Part shown: piece by piece, positions 1-8,358 of the stretch | How positions within the stretch are numbered: position 1 is the stretch's first letter | How the letters are laid out: every line of letters starts with the position of its first letter | Source: Hyphomonas pacifica | GTDB lineage: Bacteria; Pseudomonadota; Alphaproteobacteria; Caulobacterales; Hyphomonadaceae | NCBI RefSeq assembly: GCF_000682675.1 | Contig: NZ_AWFA01000009.1 | Span: 1 to 64,000 of the forward strand | Direction of reading: 5' to 3' | DNA length: 64,000 bases | Notes under the pieces: model-generated | What the model was told of the DNA's origin: nothing | What the model saw: the letters and a program-made list of their open reading frames with translations, nothing else | Database searches by the model: none | Position numbers and translations under genes: made by a program

Positions 1-26
1 CGGGCGTCGCATGTGCAGCTGGAACC

Positions 27-1802
27 CTAGCTCAGTTGCAGTTCCACCAGCCGCTTATAAGCGCCGCTGTTCGCCATCAGCGTCTCATGACTGCCCTCTT
101 CCACGGCGCGCCCATCTTCCATCACGATGATCCGGTCAGCAGACCTCACGGTCGAAAGACGATGCGCAATGATCAGTGTCGTGCGCCCTGAGGAGAATTC
201 CGCCAGCGCCGCCTGCACCTTGGCTTCGCTTTCGGCATCCAGCGCAGACGTCGCCTCATCCAGCAGCAGGATCGGCGCGCCGCGCAGGATGGCGCGTGCC
301 AGGGCAATGCGCTGGCGCTGCCCGCCGGAGAGATTACGCCCCATCTCGCCCGCCGGGGCATCATAGCCGCCCGGCATTTGCGTGATGAATTCATGCGCAT
401 TGGCCGCGCGCGCCGCTGCTTCGATCTCGGCATTCGTCGCACCCAGCCGGCCCAGCGCGATATTGTTGCGGATCGTGTCGTCAAACAGCGCCGCGTCCTG
501 CGCGACCAGGCCGATATTTGCGCGCAGCGTATCGCCCACGACATGACGAATATCATGGCCATCAACCCTGACCTCGCCGCTCATCGGGTCATACAGGCGC
601 ATCAACAGATTGAAGACAGTCGACTTGCCCGCGCCGGACGGGCCGACAATCGCCACCGTCTCGCCGGGCTTTGCGGAAAAGCTCAAGCCGTGCAGCGCGC
701 GGGTGCCATCCGGATAGGCAAAGTGCACCTCGTCAAAGCGGATCTCGCCAGACACCCTGTTCAAACGCTCCGCATTCGGAAGGTCAGAGATATGGCAAGG
801 TGCATCGACAATCTCGAACACACGATCGGCTGCTGCGCCGCCTTCCTGCGCCACGGAGTTCAGCGTGCCCAGCGCGCGAAGCTCCGGCGAGACAATACCC
901 AGCGCCGCAATGAAGCCCAGCAGGTCGCCCAGCGTCATCGCACCTTCAGACATCCGCCAGGCCGCAAAGCCCAGAATACCCGCCAGCGCGGCGCCGCCCG
1001 CGACCTCAAGAATCGGGTCCACTGCCGCCCGGTTCGACAGCACTTTCAGGAACAGGCGGGACCGCTCGACAAAGCCTGTCTTGGCGCGCGACTTCTGATA
1101 TGGCTCCAGCCCATAGGCCTTCACCACGCGCGCAGATTGAAACCCTTCCGACAACAGGGACGTCACTTCGCCGATCTGCTGCTGCGCCTGCTTGGAGCGT
1201 TTGCGGATACGGTTGCCGAGGCCAATGACCGGGCCGAATGCAATCGGATAGGCCACCAGCAAGAGCAGGGTCAGCTGCCAGTCAATGTACAGCATCACTC
1301 CCAGCACACCGATCACGGTGATCACGCTCTTGGTGAAATTGTTGGCAAAGCGCAGCGCCGCATCGCGGATCGCGTTCACGTCATTGATGAAGCGCGACAC
1401 GAAATCGCCGGACGCATCGGCAGAGATGCGCGCATAGTCTCCATCCGTCAGGGAATCGAACTGGCTGGTCTGAACCAGAACCAGCCCGCGCTGAACGCCG
1501 GTATTGTTGAACAGCGTCATCAGATAGAGCGACAGCGCCCGCGCCGCCGACAGACCGATGATCGCCGCGGCGACCCAGCCGATCCAGTCGGCATCGGCCT
1601 CTGCCTGCGCGGTGGTTTCCCCAAAGGTCGCCTGCAGCTGGTCGCCCATCTTTTTCAGGATCAGAGAATAGCCCATGGCGCTGAGCGATGTCAGCAGGGC
1701 CATGAGCGTACCCGCAGCAAACCAGCCCATGTGCTGGCTGAAATAAGCCGAGAACAGTCGTCTCAGGCTCCCCTTTTGCCTGGGGGCCTTACGTGTCACC
1801 AC
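27..1802 (-). CDS. ABC exporter, fused membrane and ATPase domains (MsbA-like)
   Basis: This is a half-size ABC exporter of about 591 residues. The N-terminal membrane domain (about residues 20-300) has several hydrophobic helices. The ATPase domain has Walker A GPSGAGKST at 387-395, signature LSGGQ at 491-495, Walker B ILLLDE at 511-516 and the H-loop His at 547. Such proteins work as dimers in the inner membrane and export lipids, lipid-linked molecules or drugs; the layout fits the MsbA/LmrA type but the substrate cannot be read. The reading frame is open further upstream, but that stretch lies inside the inositol-monophosphatase gene. I therefore place the start at one of two adjacent GTG codons (1802 or 1799) just after that gene's stop, so the two are probably co-transcribed. 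Confidence 0.92.
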   Translation of the reverse strand: MVTRKAPRQKGSLRRLFSAYFSQHMGWFAAGTLMALLTSLSAMGYSLILKKMGDQLQATFGETTAQAEADADWIGWVAAAIIGLSAARALSLYLMTLFNNTGVQRGLVLVQTSQFDSLTDGDYARISADASGDFVSRFINDVNAIRDAALRFANNFTKSVITVIGVLGVMLYIDWQLTLLLLVAYPIAFGPVIGLGNRIRKRSKQAQQQIGEVTSLLSEGFQSARVVKAYGLEPYQKSRAKTGFVERSRLFLKVLSNRAAVDPILEVAGGAALAGILGFAAWRMSEGAMTLGDLLGFIAALGIVSPELRALGTLNSVAQEGGAAADRVFEIVDAPCHISDLPNAERLNRVSGEIRFDEVHFAYPDGTRALHGLSFSAKPGETVAIVGPSGAGKSTVFNLLMRLYDPMSGEVRVDGHDIRHVVGDTLRANIGLVAQDAALFDDTIRNNIALGRLGATNAEIEAAARAANAHEFITQMPGGYDAPAGEMGRNLSGGQRQRIALARAILRGAPILLLDEATSALDAESEAKVQAALAEFSSGRTTLIIAHRLSTVRSADRIIVMEDGRAVEEGSHETLMANSGAYKRLVELQLS

Positions 1803-1803
1803 C

Positions 1804-2895
1804 TCAGACGTGATGGTGATCTCCCGTTTCCGGGTCCAGCAGCTTGTGGGCGTGCAGGATGAAGTAACGGACTTCTGCATTGTCCACCGTGCGGTGGGCT
1901 GCATTTTTCCAGGCGTCGTACGCTTCCTTGTAGTTCGGGAAGGCGCCGACAAAGTCGACCTTGGAAAGATCTTCGAATTCCACTTCGGCCACATCCTTCA
2001 GCTCGCCGCCGAATACGATGTGGAGAAGCTGCTTGGTGTCGCGGGTCGCTTCGCCCATTTTTACTGGCTCCGTAATCTGTGCGGGGGCTATTTCAGCCGC
2101 CCTTTCCTGTGGGTCAGGTATATCCACAATTTCTGATCTGCGCACTAACAGAGGATGCAAGGCGTTTCCAGATGCGATGACGCTTCGTTGTGCAGGTACA
2201 TCGCGATTAAAGACGAGTTTTTCGCCCTTGTGTGTCGTTACGACACCGCCTGCCTCCTCAACGAGCACGGTTCCAGCGGCAAGATCCCAGTCAGACTTGT
2301 TACCCATGGCGATTGTTGCGTCCCACGCGCCGGAGGCGACAAAGGCCAGCCGCAGCAATGTGGCGTTCGGTTTCGGCTGCGCCAGGGTCAGCTCCGGCCA
2401 AGGTTCGTTCCAGCCCTTGTGGCGGATCATTTCCTTGGCCGCGATCATCCGGCAACCCTCTTCCGAGCGGCATTCTGACACGCGGATGGACTGGCCGTTC
2501 AGGAACGCCCCGCCGCCGCGCCGGGCTTCATAGAGCTGGTTCAGCTGGGGGGCATAGATCACGCCGCCCACGGCCTCGCCCTCTTCGACGATGGAGAGGC
2601 CGACGCACCAATAGGGATCATTGCGCATGAAAGCGCGGGTGCCGTCGATCGGGTCTACCACCCAGCAGCGATCTTTCATGCGGGCGTCCGGATTGTCCAG
2701 CGTCTCTTCAGACAGCCAGCCATACTCCCGGCGAAAGCGGGTCAGCCGCTCGGAGCATAGCCGGTTCACGGCAATATCAGCCGCCGTCACCGGGCTACCC
2801 CCGGATTTACGCCAGGTTTTGACCGCCGAGTCATCCAACATGAAAGACAAGGCGAGCTTGCCAGCCTCCTGCGCCACCTCTCGCAGGATCTTCAT
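1804..2895 (-). CDS. Inositol monophosphatase/CysQ-type phosphatase fused to DUF4170
   Basis: The first ~270 residues are an inositol-monophosphatase-superfamily enzyme. Seen motifs are the metal-binding Glu in LSEET (about residue 64), DPIDGT at 81-86 and SDWDLAAG near 205, with VEEAGG after it. Family members hydrolyse inositol phosphates or 3'(2'),5'-bisphosphate nucleotides; I cannot choose between these. Residues 284-363 match DUF4170, a small alphaproteobacterial domain of unknown function, which I know mainly as a stand-alone protein. The ATG at 2895 follows the pmbA stop by 19 bases; a TTG at 2928 is a weaker alternative. An in-frame ATG at 2058 preceded by GGAG could also give a separate 84-residue DUF4170 protein. 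Confidence 0.88.
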   Translation of the reverse strand: MKILREVAQEAGKLALSFMLDDSAVKTWRKSGGSPVTAADIAVNRLCSERLTRFRREYGWLSEETLDNPDARMKDRCWVVDPIDGTRAFMRNDPYWCVGLSIVEEGEAVGGVIYAPQLNQLYEARRGGGAFLNGQSIRVSECRSEEGCRMIAAKEMIRHKGWNEPWPELTLAQPKPNATLLRLAFVASGAWDATIAMGNKSDWDLAAGTVLVEEAGGVVTTHKGEKLVFNRDVPAQRSVIASGNALHPLLVRRSEIVDIPDPQERAAEIAPAQITEPVKMGEATRDTKQLLHIVFGGELKDVAEVEFEDLSKVDFVGAFPNYKEAYDAWKNAAHRTVDNAEVRYFILHAHKLLDPETGDHHHV

Positions 2896-2914
2896 GTCTT
2901 CAGACAGGGTGCGG

Positions 2915-4261
2915 TCAGCTGCCCGCAAGGCTCATATCCTCGATCAGAATGCTTGGCGCATCCCGCGTGCCCCGGAATTCCAGGTCCGATGCCGGGATCA
3001 ACCGTGCAAACATGGCCGGCAGGTCGCCTGCGATGGTGACTTCAGAAACCGGATAGGCAATCTCGCCATCCTCGAACCAGAAGCCCGCCACGCCGACGGA
3101 ATAGTCGCCGGTATTCGGGTTGATGGATGGGCCGAACATGTCGGTCACGAGCAGGCCCTTGCCGACCTGCTTCACAAGATCGGCAGGCGTCTTCTCGCCG
3201 GCCTTGAGATAGAGGTTTGATGTCGTGACCCCCGGCGGATCACCAAAGCCAAGCGCCGAAAAGCCGTTCGGCTTCAGGCCCAGCTGGCGTGCGGAGGGGG
3301 AGTTCAGCAGCCATTCTGTCAGGCGGCCATCCTCGATCAGATGCGTCTCACGCACCGGCAGGCCTTCGCCATCATGACTGCGAGAGCCCATGCCCATCGG
3401 GCGGAACGGATCGTCAATAATGTGAATGCCCTTGGCGAACACCTGCTCGCCCATTCTGTCCTTCAGGAAGCTGACGCCGCGTGCCACAGACGGGCCGGAA
3501 ATCGCGCTGAGGAAAGCCCCAATCAGGCTGGCAGAGACGCGGCGGTCATACAGGACAGCCGCTTTCTGCGTCGCAAGCTTGCGAGAGCCGAGGCGCGAAA
3601 TCGTGCGCTCGCCCGCTGTCTTGCCGATCTCTTCGGCGCTCGGGCGGTCCTTGGTGAAGCGGACAGACCAGCTGTCATAGTCCCGCTCCATATGGCCATC
3701 GCGTTCAGCCACGGCGGCCAGGCCCAGACTGGTCGAGGTGCCGGTCTTGTAGGCGGAAAAGCCATTACTGGCAGCCACCCAGCGGGAGGACCTGTTCCAG
3801 GCCGCGCCGCAGCCCGCCACAGTCTTCACGCCCGGCACAGACAGGGCGCTGGCTTCTGCTGTCAGGGCTTCTGTTTCCAGCACTTCCGCGGAGATTTCCG
3901 GCTCGCCGGTCAAATCCATGTCGAGGTCGCCGGTGGCCAACTCGTCCGGGCCTGGCAGACCGCAGAACTTGTCCTCCGGCACAGCCTTAGCCATCGCCAC
4001 GCAGCGCTCTGCCAGGGCCTTCAGCCCCTCGGGCGACAGGTCCGCGCCAGAGACATGCGCCTGACGTTTTCCATAGAAACAGCGCAGCGCGACAGAACGC
4101 CCCTCTTCGCGTTCAATGCTTTCAAGATTGCCATCGCGCACAGAGACACTGACGCCATCGGCAATGCCGATTCTTGCGTCGGAGGCATCGGCGCCTTCCT
4201 TGCGGCAATGGTCCAGAAGTCCGGCAAGCAGATCGGCCGGCGGTGTTGTGAAATCAGCCAT
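2915..4261 (-). CDS. pmbA: PmbA/TldE-family protein of the TldD/TldE protease system
   Basis: A 448-residue protein of the PmbA/TldD family. TldD and TldE (PmbA) form a heterodimeric cytosolic metalloprotease that processes small peptides and was first linked to DNA gyrase modulation and microcin B17. PmbA lacks the HExxH zinc site of TldD, and I see none here. Family-like segments are the N-terminal VSVSVRDGNLESIEREEGR region, a central LLYDRR-like stretch (AVLYDRRVSASLIGAFLSA) and the glycine-rich C-terminal part with NPNTGDYSVGVAGFW. The ATG at 4261 gives the usual family start; the frame extends to 4327, but that extra part has no family resemblance. No tldD partner is in the window. It is followed at close distance by the phosphatase gene, suggesting one transcript. 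Confidence 0.92.
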   Translation of the reverse strand: MADFTTPPADLLAGLLDHCRKEGADASDARIGIADGVSVSVRDGNLESIEREEGRSVALRCFYGKRQAHVSGADLSPEGLKALAERCVAMAKAVPEDKFCGLPGPDELATGDLDMDLTGEPEISAEVLETEALTAEASALSVPGVKTVAGCGAAWNRSSRWVAASNGFSAYKTGTSTSLGLAAVAERDGHMERDYDSWSVRFTKDRPSAEEIGKTAGERTISRLGSRKLATQKAAVLYDRRVSASLIGAFLSAISGPSVARGVSFLKDRMGEQVFAKGIHIIDDPFRPMGMGSRSHDGEGLPVRETHLIEDGRLTEWLLNSPSARQLGLKPNGFSALGFGDPPGVTTSNLYLKAGEKTPADLVKQVGKGLLVTDMFGPSINPNTGDYSVGVAGFWFEDGEIAYPVSEVTIAGDLPAMFARLIPASDLEFRGTRDAPSILIEDMSLAGS

Positions 4262-4332
4262 GTAGCGTAGATGGACTGCGCCGCCTGACTGCGCAACTGC
4301 GGGAGTCAGGCAACAGGCCCGTTCCAACCAGC

Positions 4333-4364
4333 AAAAAGGGCGCCAGCACTGGCTGACGGCCCTT
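4333..4364 (-). terminator. Rho-independent terminator after the 91-residue membrane protein gene
   Basis: On the minus strand, outer arms AAGGGC and GCCCTT enclose inner complementary arms AGCCAG and CTGGC, followed directly by a run of five T. It lies 28 bases past the stop of the gene at 4392-4667 and before the pmbA start, so it should separate the two units. Confidence 0.75.
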
Positions 4365-4391
4365 CAGTTCCCCCCGAAACATGGCGTCTGC

Positions 4392-4667
4392 TCAGTCGTC
4401 GCGGCGCGCGTCCGGCAAGCGGTCATTGATGTCGTCGCGAATGTCCAGCAGCGTCACGATCAGGCCGCAGACCAGGCTCGCCGCGATCCAGCCACCAACG
4501 GTGAAGATGACAAAGTCAGCCACCTGGGCAAGTGTGCCGCTAAGGCCCAGCAGCTCCCCCGAAAACTCGCCGCGATTGTACAGGCCAAGTGCGATACCGG
4601 CGACGACAATGGCGATATAGGCCACGTAAACCATCGTCCGGAAGCTGTTGATGATGAAGAACTTCAT
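4392..4667 (-). CDS. Small inner-membrane protein, function unknown
   Basis: A 91-residue protein with two clear hydrophobic helices, about residues 10-30 and 50-75, joined by a short loop containing NRGEFSGEL, and a charged C-terminal tail (DIRDDINDRLPDARRDD). This predicts an inner-membrane protein with both ends probably in the cytosol. An AAGGGGA ribosome-binding site stands just before the ATG at 4667, and a good terminator follows the stop, so it is likely a single-gene unit. I do not recognise a named family. Confidence 0.75.
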   Translation of the reverse strand: MKFFIINSFRTMVYVAYIAIVVAGIALGLYNRGEFSGELLGLSGTLAQVADFVIFTVGGWIAASLVCGLIVTLLDIRDDINDRLPDARRDD

Positions 4668-4776
4668 GGTATCCCCTTCCTTAACTCCGCGACACTTCTA
4701 AGCGGATTGCTGTCTCACGTCACGTTAATACACGCGAGAAACGAAGTTGAGCCTCCCAAGCGGGGGCAATTCTGCA

Positions 4777-5100
4777 TCAGTCTGCGACACTTGCCTCATC
4801 CGGCTGCGACAGCTCACACGACACCATCTCTGTCAGAACACTCGCAAATTCGAGCTGTTCTTCCATCTTCAAGGATCTGACGAACTTGCTGACATCGCGC
4901 TTCTCCCGGCCGACCGCCGCAGCGGTTCGGCGGAACAGGTCCGGCGGCAGATTCTTTTCCATGGCCACAGTAATGCACTGGCATGTCTCAGGATTTTCAC
5001 CCCCTGCCACACAGGTTTCCGTCAGGATTTCCCGGTCAGATTTCTGATTGCAAGCAGTCAGGGCCGCCAATGCCGCAAAGGTCAGGATAAGCACGCGCAT
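4777..5100 (-). CDS. Small putative lipoprotein, function unknown
   Basis: A 107-residue protein beginning MRVLILTFAALAALTACNQ, a typical lipoprotein signal with lipobox LTAC and Asn after the Cys. The mature part carries further cysteines (TCVAGGENPETCQC and a Cys near the C-terminus), so disulfides in the periplasm are plausible. The frame extends upstream to 5133, but the signal peptide fixes the start at 5100. It lies between two genes on the same strand with no overlap. I recognise no family with a known role. Confidence 0.72.
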   Translation of the reverse strand: MRVLILTFAALAALTACNQKSDREILTETCVAGGENPETCQCITVAMEKNLPPDLFRRTAAAVGREKRDVSKFVRSLKMEEQLEFASVLTEMVSCELSQPDEASVAD

Positions 5101-5161
5101 TCGGGCAGCTCCGATCTGTCTGGCCCAAACCAAGCATGAAATTAACCAGCAGGTAAAGCAC

Positions 5162-5878
5162 CTATTCCCGGTTCAGGATCTTGTCGACCTGGATGCCTTT
5201 ACCAAAGTCACGCATGAAATCTTCCTTCACTTTCAGGCGATCATAATCCTCTTCCACCCAGTCCAGGAAAGGCTTCCAGTCTTCCTTTGCGCGCCCGGCA
5301 TTATAGTCGGCATAGGCTTGGAAGAAGGCGTCCAGCATGCCCGTCTTGCCGTGCTTCACATGCAGATATTTCAGCGACAATTGCTCCACCGCCTCTTCAA
5401 ACGGCACGTTTTCGCGCAGCAATTTGTAGAGAACGGACATCAGCCCCGCCCGGTCCGCGCCGGATTTACAATGCATCAGGGCCGGGTAGTCGATGCTCTC
5501 GAACAGCTCTTTCGCAGCAAACAGGGCCTCTTTGGTCGGCGTATCGCGGGAAAAGACCTGGAAGTCGACCAGAGTGATTCCCGCTTTCTCGCAGGCCTCT
5601 TTCTCCAGCAGATAATAGCCCTTTGTGCTTTCGCCGCGCAAATTCAGGATCGTGCGGATGCCAAATTTCTCGGCATATTCCACCACTTTCTTCGGTGAGG
5701 GCTGGTTCGCCCGCCACATCTCGGGCGAGATCTGATGCAGATTGGAAAAGGCCGCGCGCAGGAAACCGTGATCCTGCCAGACCAGTTCCCGGCGGGCCCG
5801 GGCCCGGCCTTCGCGCGTCGTGAGGTCAGCCGCCACATGGGGCGTCTTCCGCTTTTTCTTGGACCTGATCTTTACCAT
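5162..5878 (-). CDS. Dual-specificity/tyrosine phosphatase-like protein
   Basis: A 238-residue protein with the Cys-based phosphatase signature HCKSGADR: Cys137 is the nucleophile and Arg143 binds phosphate. The upstream segment IRTILNLRGES (about 74-84) is typical of bacterial DSP-like phosphatases, with a candidate general acid in the region around residue 105-115 (DFQVFSRDTPT). Family members dephosphorylate proteins, phosphoinositides or small molecules; the substrate here is unknown. The start at 5878 is chosen because the conserved region follows a basic leader (MVKIRSKKKRK) and no homology is evident in the longer open frame. There is no signal peptide, so it should be cytosolic. It is divergent from the sigma-factor cluster beginning at 6031. 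Confidence 0.85.
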   Translation of the reverse strand: MVKIRSKKKRKTPHVAADLTTREGRARARRELVWQDHGFLRAAFSNLHQISPEMWRANQPSPKKVVEYAEKFGIRTILNLRGESTKGYYLLEKEACEKAGITLVDFQVFSRDTPTKEALFAAKELFESIDYPALMHCKSGADRAGLMSVLYKLLRENVPFEEAVEQLSLKYLHVKHGKTGMLDAFFQAYADYNAGRAKEDWKPFLDWVEEDYDRLKVKEDFMRDFGKGIQVDKILNRE

Positions 5879-6030
5879 TGCCCTGCGGATTAGCCGCCCC
5901 TCCTTCTGCCTGCAAGCAATAGCGTCAGAAAGAAAATGACGTCCCCCTGCATCCAAACGCACCCCTGCCTGCATCTCACAATCAAAGGCGCCGCAGTGAG
6001 CGCCAACAAAACCCTTGAAGGAGCTTCATT

Positions 6031-6399
6031 ATGGAAGACATCATCGTACCGCTTGGCCTGTTTGCCATGACTGTCGGAATTGTCTGGCTGGTCAGCCATT
6101 TCAATTTCAAGAAACGCAAAACCATCCACGAAACCGTGCGCGAAGCCATAGACAAGGGCCAGATTCTGGACCGCGAGATGATCGAGCGCCTGGCGCTGGT
6201 GACGGACCCGGTGCGGGCTGATCTGCGCCGCGGCGTGCTGTTCCTTGCCGTCGGGATCGCCTTTGGCTTTCTTGGGGTTATGGTCGGAAGTGAACAGGGC
6301 GAAGCCATCAAGCCGATGATCGGCGTGGCCTCATTTCCGGTATTCCTGGGTCTGGCCTATCTTGGTCTCTGGGCATTCGGCCGCCGTGAGACGGCCTGA
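6031..6399 (+). CDS. Small membrane protein next to ECF sigma factor (DUF6249-like)
   Basis: A 122-residue membrane protein with an N-terminal helix (about 5-24), a soluble stretch rich in charged residues (30-65) and two more helices (about 70-88 and 95-115). A GAAGGAG ribosome-binding site precedes the ATG. The layout resembles the DUF6249 family, often encoded beside an ECF sigma factor; that assignment is from memory of the family shape. It ends 31 bases before the sigma-factor start on the same strand. A role in membrane sensing for the sigma factor is possible but is inference only. Confidence 0.78.
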   Translation: MEDIIVPLGLFAMTVGIVWLVSHFNFKKRKTIHETVREAIDKGQILDREMIERLALVTDPVRADLRRGVLFLAVGIAFGFLGVMVGSEQGEAIKPMIGVASFPVFLGLAYLGLWAFGRRETA

Positions 6400-6430
6400 G
6401 CTGAGACTGGTCTCCGAAGGAGGGCGCGAC

Positions 6431-6958
6431 ATGCGCAGCGATCCAGACCTGGCCGCAGACGCCGCACGAGGCAGCGAGGCAGCCTATGCCGAGCTGGTGC
6501 GGCGCCACCAGGCCCGCGTGCGGGGCATGGCCCGGCGGCTGACCGGGTCTGCCAGTGACGGGGACGATATTGCCCAGCTGACCTTTCTGAAGGCCTGGCA
6601 GAAAATCGGCACCTATACCGGCGGCACCTTCTCGGCCTGGATCTGCACCATCTGCTGGCGGGAATATCTGCAACTCCGCCGCAAGCAGAAGATCGAGATC
6701 GAGTTTGACGAAACGGCAGAGATCATTCCGTTCGAGCGTACCCAGTCCGATGAGGTGGGTGACCAGATGGACCTGACCAATGCCTTGCAGAAACTGACAG
6801 AAGCCCAGCGCGTGTGCGTCACGCTCTGCGTCGCGGCGGGCCTGTCACATCGCGAAGCGGCCGACGCCACGGGCTGGCCGCTCGGCACCGTAAAATCCCA
6901 TGTGATGCGCGGCGTGGACGCGCTCCGCAAACACCTTGCAAGCAGCCAAGTGGCGTGA
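6431..6958 (+). CDS. ECF-type RNA polymerase sigma factor
   Basis: A 175-residue sigma-70 factor of the extracytoplasmic-function class. Region 2 spans about residues 15-80 (AYAELVRRHQARVRGMARRL, then DDIAQLTFLKAWQKI). Region 4 spans about 115-170 with the helix-turn-helix GLSHREAADATGWPLGTVKSHV. An AGGAGGG sequence 7 bases ahead fixes the ATG at 6431. It sits between two small membrane proteins, a common arrangement for sigma factors controlled by membrane-bound partners. Target promoters cannot be read from the window. Confidence 0.92.
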   Translation: MRSDPDLAADAARGSEAAYAELVRRHQARVRGMARRLTGSASDGDDIAQLTFLKAWQKIGTYTGGTFSAWICTICWREYLQLRRKQKIEIEFDETAEIIPFERTQSDEVGDQMDLTNALQKLTEAQRVCVTLCVAAGLSHREAADATGWPLGTVKSHVMRGVDALRKHLASSQVA

Positions 6959-6968
6959 TGGAGTACAG

Positions 6969-7319
6969 ATGATGCGTGAACAGGAACCCTATTCAGACCT
7001 CACCGATCTTTTTACGGCAGAGGATCGCAAGCTGGACCCGGCGCCGTTCGTTCAGGACGTGATGGGCAATATCCGCCGCAAGGCCCTGATGCGCCGCGTT
7101 TTGCTGGGCGCAGTCGGCCTGGCAGGGGCAAGCGTTGCCGCGATGCAATTGCCAAAACTGCTGTCCGGCTGGACCGGCCTGGATTTGGCCCTCACCAAAT
7201 CCGTCGTCGACGCGAGCAAGGATGCGAGCCTTCTGTCCACGGTGGACCCGCTCTGGCTGGCCGTCGGCGGCGTCGTAGCCCTCAGCCTCCTCGCCGTCAC
7301 AACCTGGGAACGGACCTAG
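6969..7319 (+). CDS. Putative membrane anti-sigma-like protein downstream of the sigma factor
   Basis: A 116-residue protein starting at the double ATG 6969/6972, 10 bases past the sigma-factor stop. The first ~40 residues are soluble and acidic, and are followed by RRKALMRRV and two hydrophobic helices (about 45-62 and 92-110). Position and topology suggest an anti-sigma factor that holds the sigma factor at the membrane, but there is no recognisable zinc-binding HxxxCxxC motif, so the role is inferred from context only. It ends just before a REP-like palindrome pair. Confidence 0.7.
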   Translation: MMREQEPYSDLTDLFTAEDRKLDPAPFVQDVMGNIRRKALMRRVLLGAVGLAGASVAAMQLPKLLSGWTGLDLALTKSVVDASKDASLLSTVDPLWLAVGGVVALSLLAVTTWERT

Positions 7320-7335
7320 GCTCCTTCCCGCCATC

Positions 7336-7397
7336 CTTCGACTCCGCTCAGGATGAGTGCCGTAATTGACGCGCGCTCATGCGGAGCGAAGTCGAAG
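7336..7397. repeat. REP-like inverted pair, copy 1
   Basis: Two 22-base arms (7336-7357 and 7376-7397) are inverted copies with 19 of 22 matches by hand alignment. The core of each arm reads AGCGAAGTCGAAG or its complement. The element lies between convergent genes (anti-sigma-like and maf) and shares its core with the pair at 37882-37972. It may serve as a transcription end for both genes. Confidence 0.8.
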
Positions 7398-7411
7398 CAC
7401 GGGCGCGGGTG

Positions 7412-7996
7412 TCAAGGCTTGCGCCACCCCATCCCCTCAAGCAGGGCTTTGGTCTCATAGAGCGGCAGGCCGACAATGGTGGTGTAGCTGCCGCTGATAT
7501 GGGTGATGAAGGCACCGGCCATGCCCTGGATGCCATAGCCGCCCGCCTTGCCCTTCCATTCGCCGCTGGCGATGTAGGCGGCGATATCCTGATCGGTCAG
7601 CCGCTTCATCTTGACCCGGGCGAGCACGGTGCGGCTGGCGATGCGGCCATCCGGGGCCTTCACGGCGACCCCTGTGATGCATTGATGTGCGCGGCCTGAT
7701 AATTGGCGCAGGAAGTGTTCGGCCTCTGCCTCATCCGCCGCCTTCTCCAGATTTCGCTGGCCCATCGCGACAACCGTATCAGCCGCCAGCACATAGCCCG
7801 CTTCTGGGCAGGCCTCGGCCTTTTCCACCGCCAGACGCTCCGCCAGCGCACGTGGCGACTCGTCCTTGCGACGGGATTCGTCAATGTCGGTCGGGTGGAT
7901 CGCGTCCGGCACAATCCCGATCTGGGCGAGCAAGTCTCGCCGCCGGGGACTCGCACTGGCGAGGATCAAAGGGGCGTGCCCGGAGGACGCCATCAT
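7412..7996 (-). CDS. maf: Maf-family nucleoside triphosphate pyrophosphatase (dTTP/UTP type)
   Basis: A 194-residue Maf/HAM1-fold enzyme. It shows the N-terminal LASASPRRRDLL substrate-binding motif (about 12-23), the catalytic VLAADTVV segment (about 69-76) and GGYGIQGMAGAFI (about 152-164). The GxYGIQG form is that of the YhdE-type subgroup, which hydrolyses dTTP, UTP and modified pyrimidine nucleotides to monophosphates and pyrophosphate. This house-cleaning activity is linked historically to septum inhibition. It begins 2 bases after the infA stop, with alternative starts at 7996 and 7993, so translation is probably coupled to infA. Confidence 0.93.
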   Translation of the reverse strand: MMASSGHAPLILASASPRRRDLLAQIGIVPDAIHPTDIDESRRKDESPRALAERLAVEKAEACPEAGYVLAADTVVAMGQRNLEKAADEAEAEHFLRQLSGRAHQCITGVAVKAPDGRIASRTVLARVKMKRLTDQDIAAYIASGEWKGKAGGYGIQGMAGAFITHISGSYTTIVGLPLYETKALLEGMGWRKP

Positions 7997-7998
7997 GA

Positions 7999-8217
7999 TT
8001 ATTTGAAGCGGTAGGTGATGCGGCCCTTGGTCAGGTCATAGGGCGTCATTTCAACCATAACCTTGTCACCGGTCAGCACGCGGATGCGGTTCTTGCGCAT
8101 CTTGCCAGCGGTGTGGGCAATGATTTCGTGGTCATTTTCGAGTTTCACGCGAAACGTCGCGTTCGGCAGCAGTTCGACAACTGTGCCTTCAAATTCGATC
8201 AGTTCTTCCTTCGACAT
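7999..8217 (-). CDS. infA: Translation initiation factor IF-1
   Basis: A 72-residue S1/OB-fold protein, [20 protein letters not shown] at the start and GRITYRFK at the end, the standard length and sequence pattern of bacterial IF-1. IF-1 binds the 30S A site together with IF-2 and IF-3 during initiation. The bases 8218-8358 upstream must hold its promoter, since the next gene (TolC-like, same strand) ends at 8359. It is followed directly by maf. Confidence 0.98.
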   Translation of the reverse strand: MSKEELIEFEGTVVELLPNATFRVKLENDHEIIAHTAGKMRKNRIRVLTGDKVMVEMTPYDLTKGRITYRFK

Positions 8218-8358
8218 GCAGTCTCCAAATCAGGGCGGTCCATTGCGCCGCCGAAACGCATATAAGGGGCGCATAACGGTTTGCACGGATTCCGGCAAGA
8301 TTTGAAGCTCAGCAAGGCAATATAAGCCGTTTTCCGGAATTTCCGTACTTCTGACATG

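Noticed and set aside
378-1862. Long open frame (494 codons) on the plus strand opposite the ABC exporter
   Set aside because: It mirrors the codon pattern of the exporter, has no recognisable motif and no fitting start; GC-rich antisense shadow.
1803-1994. Extra 64 N-terminal codons on the ABC exporter
   Set aside because: They lie inside the DUF4170 coding region and translate to low-complexity Ser/Thr/Arg sequence.
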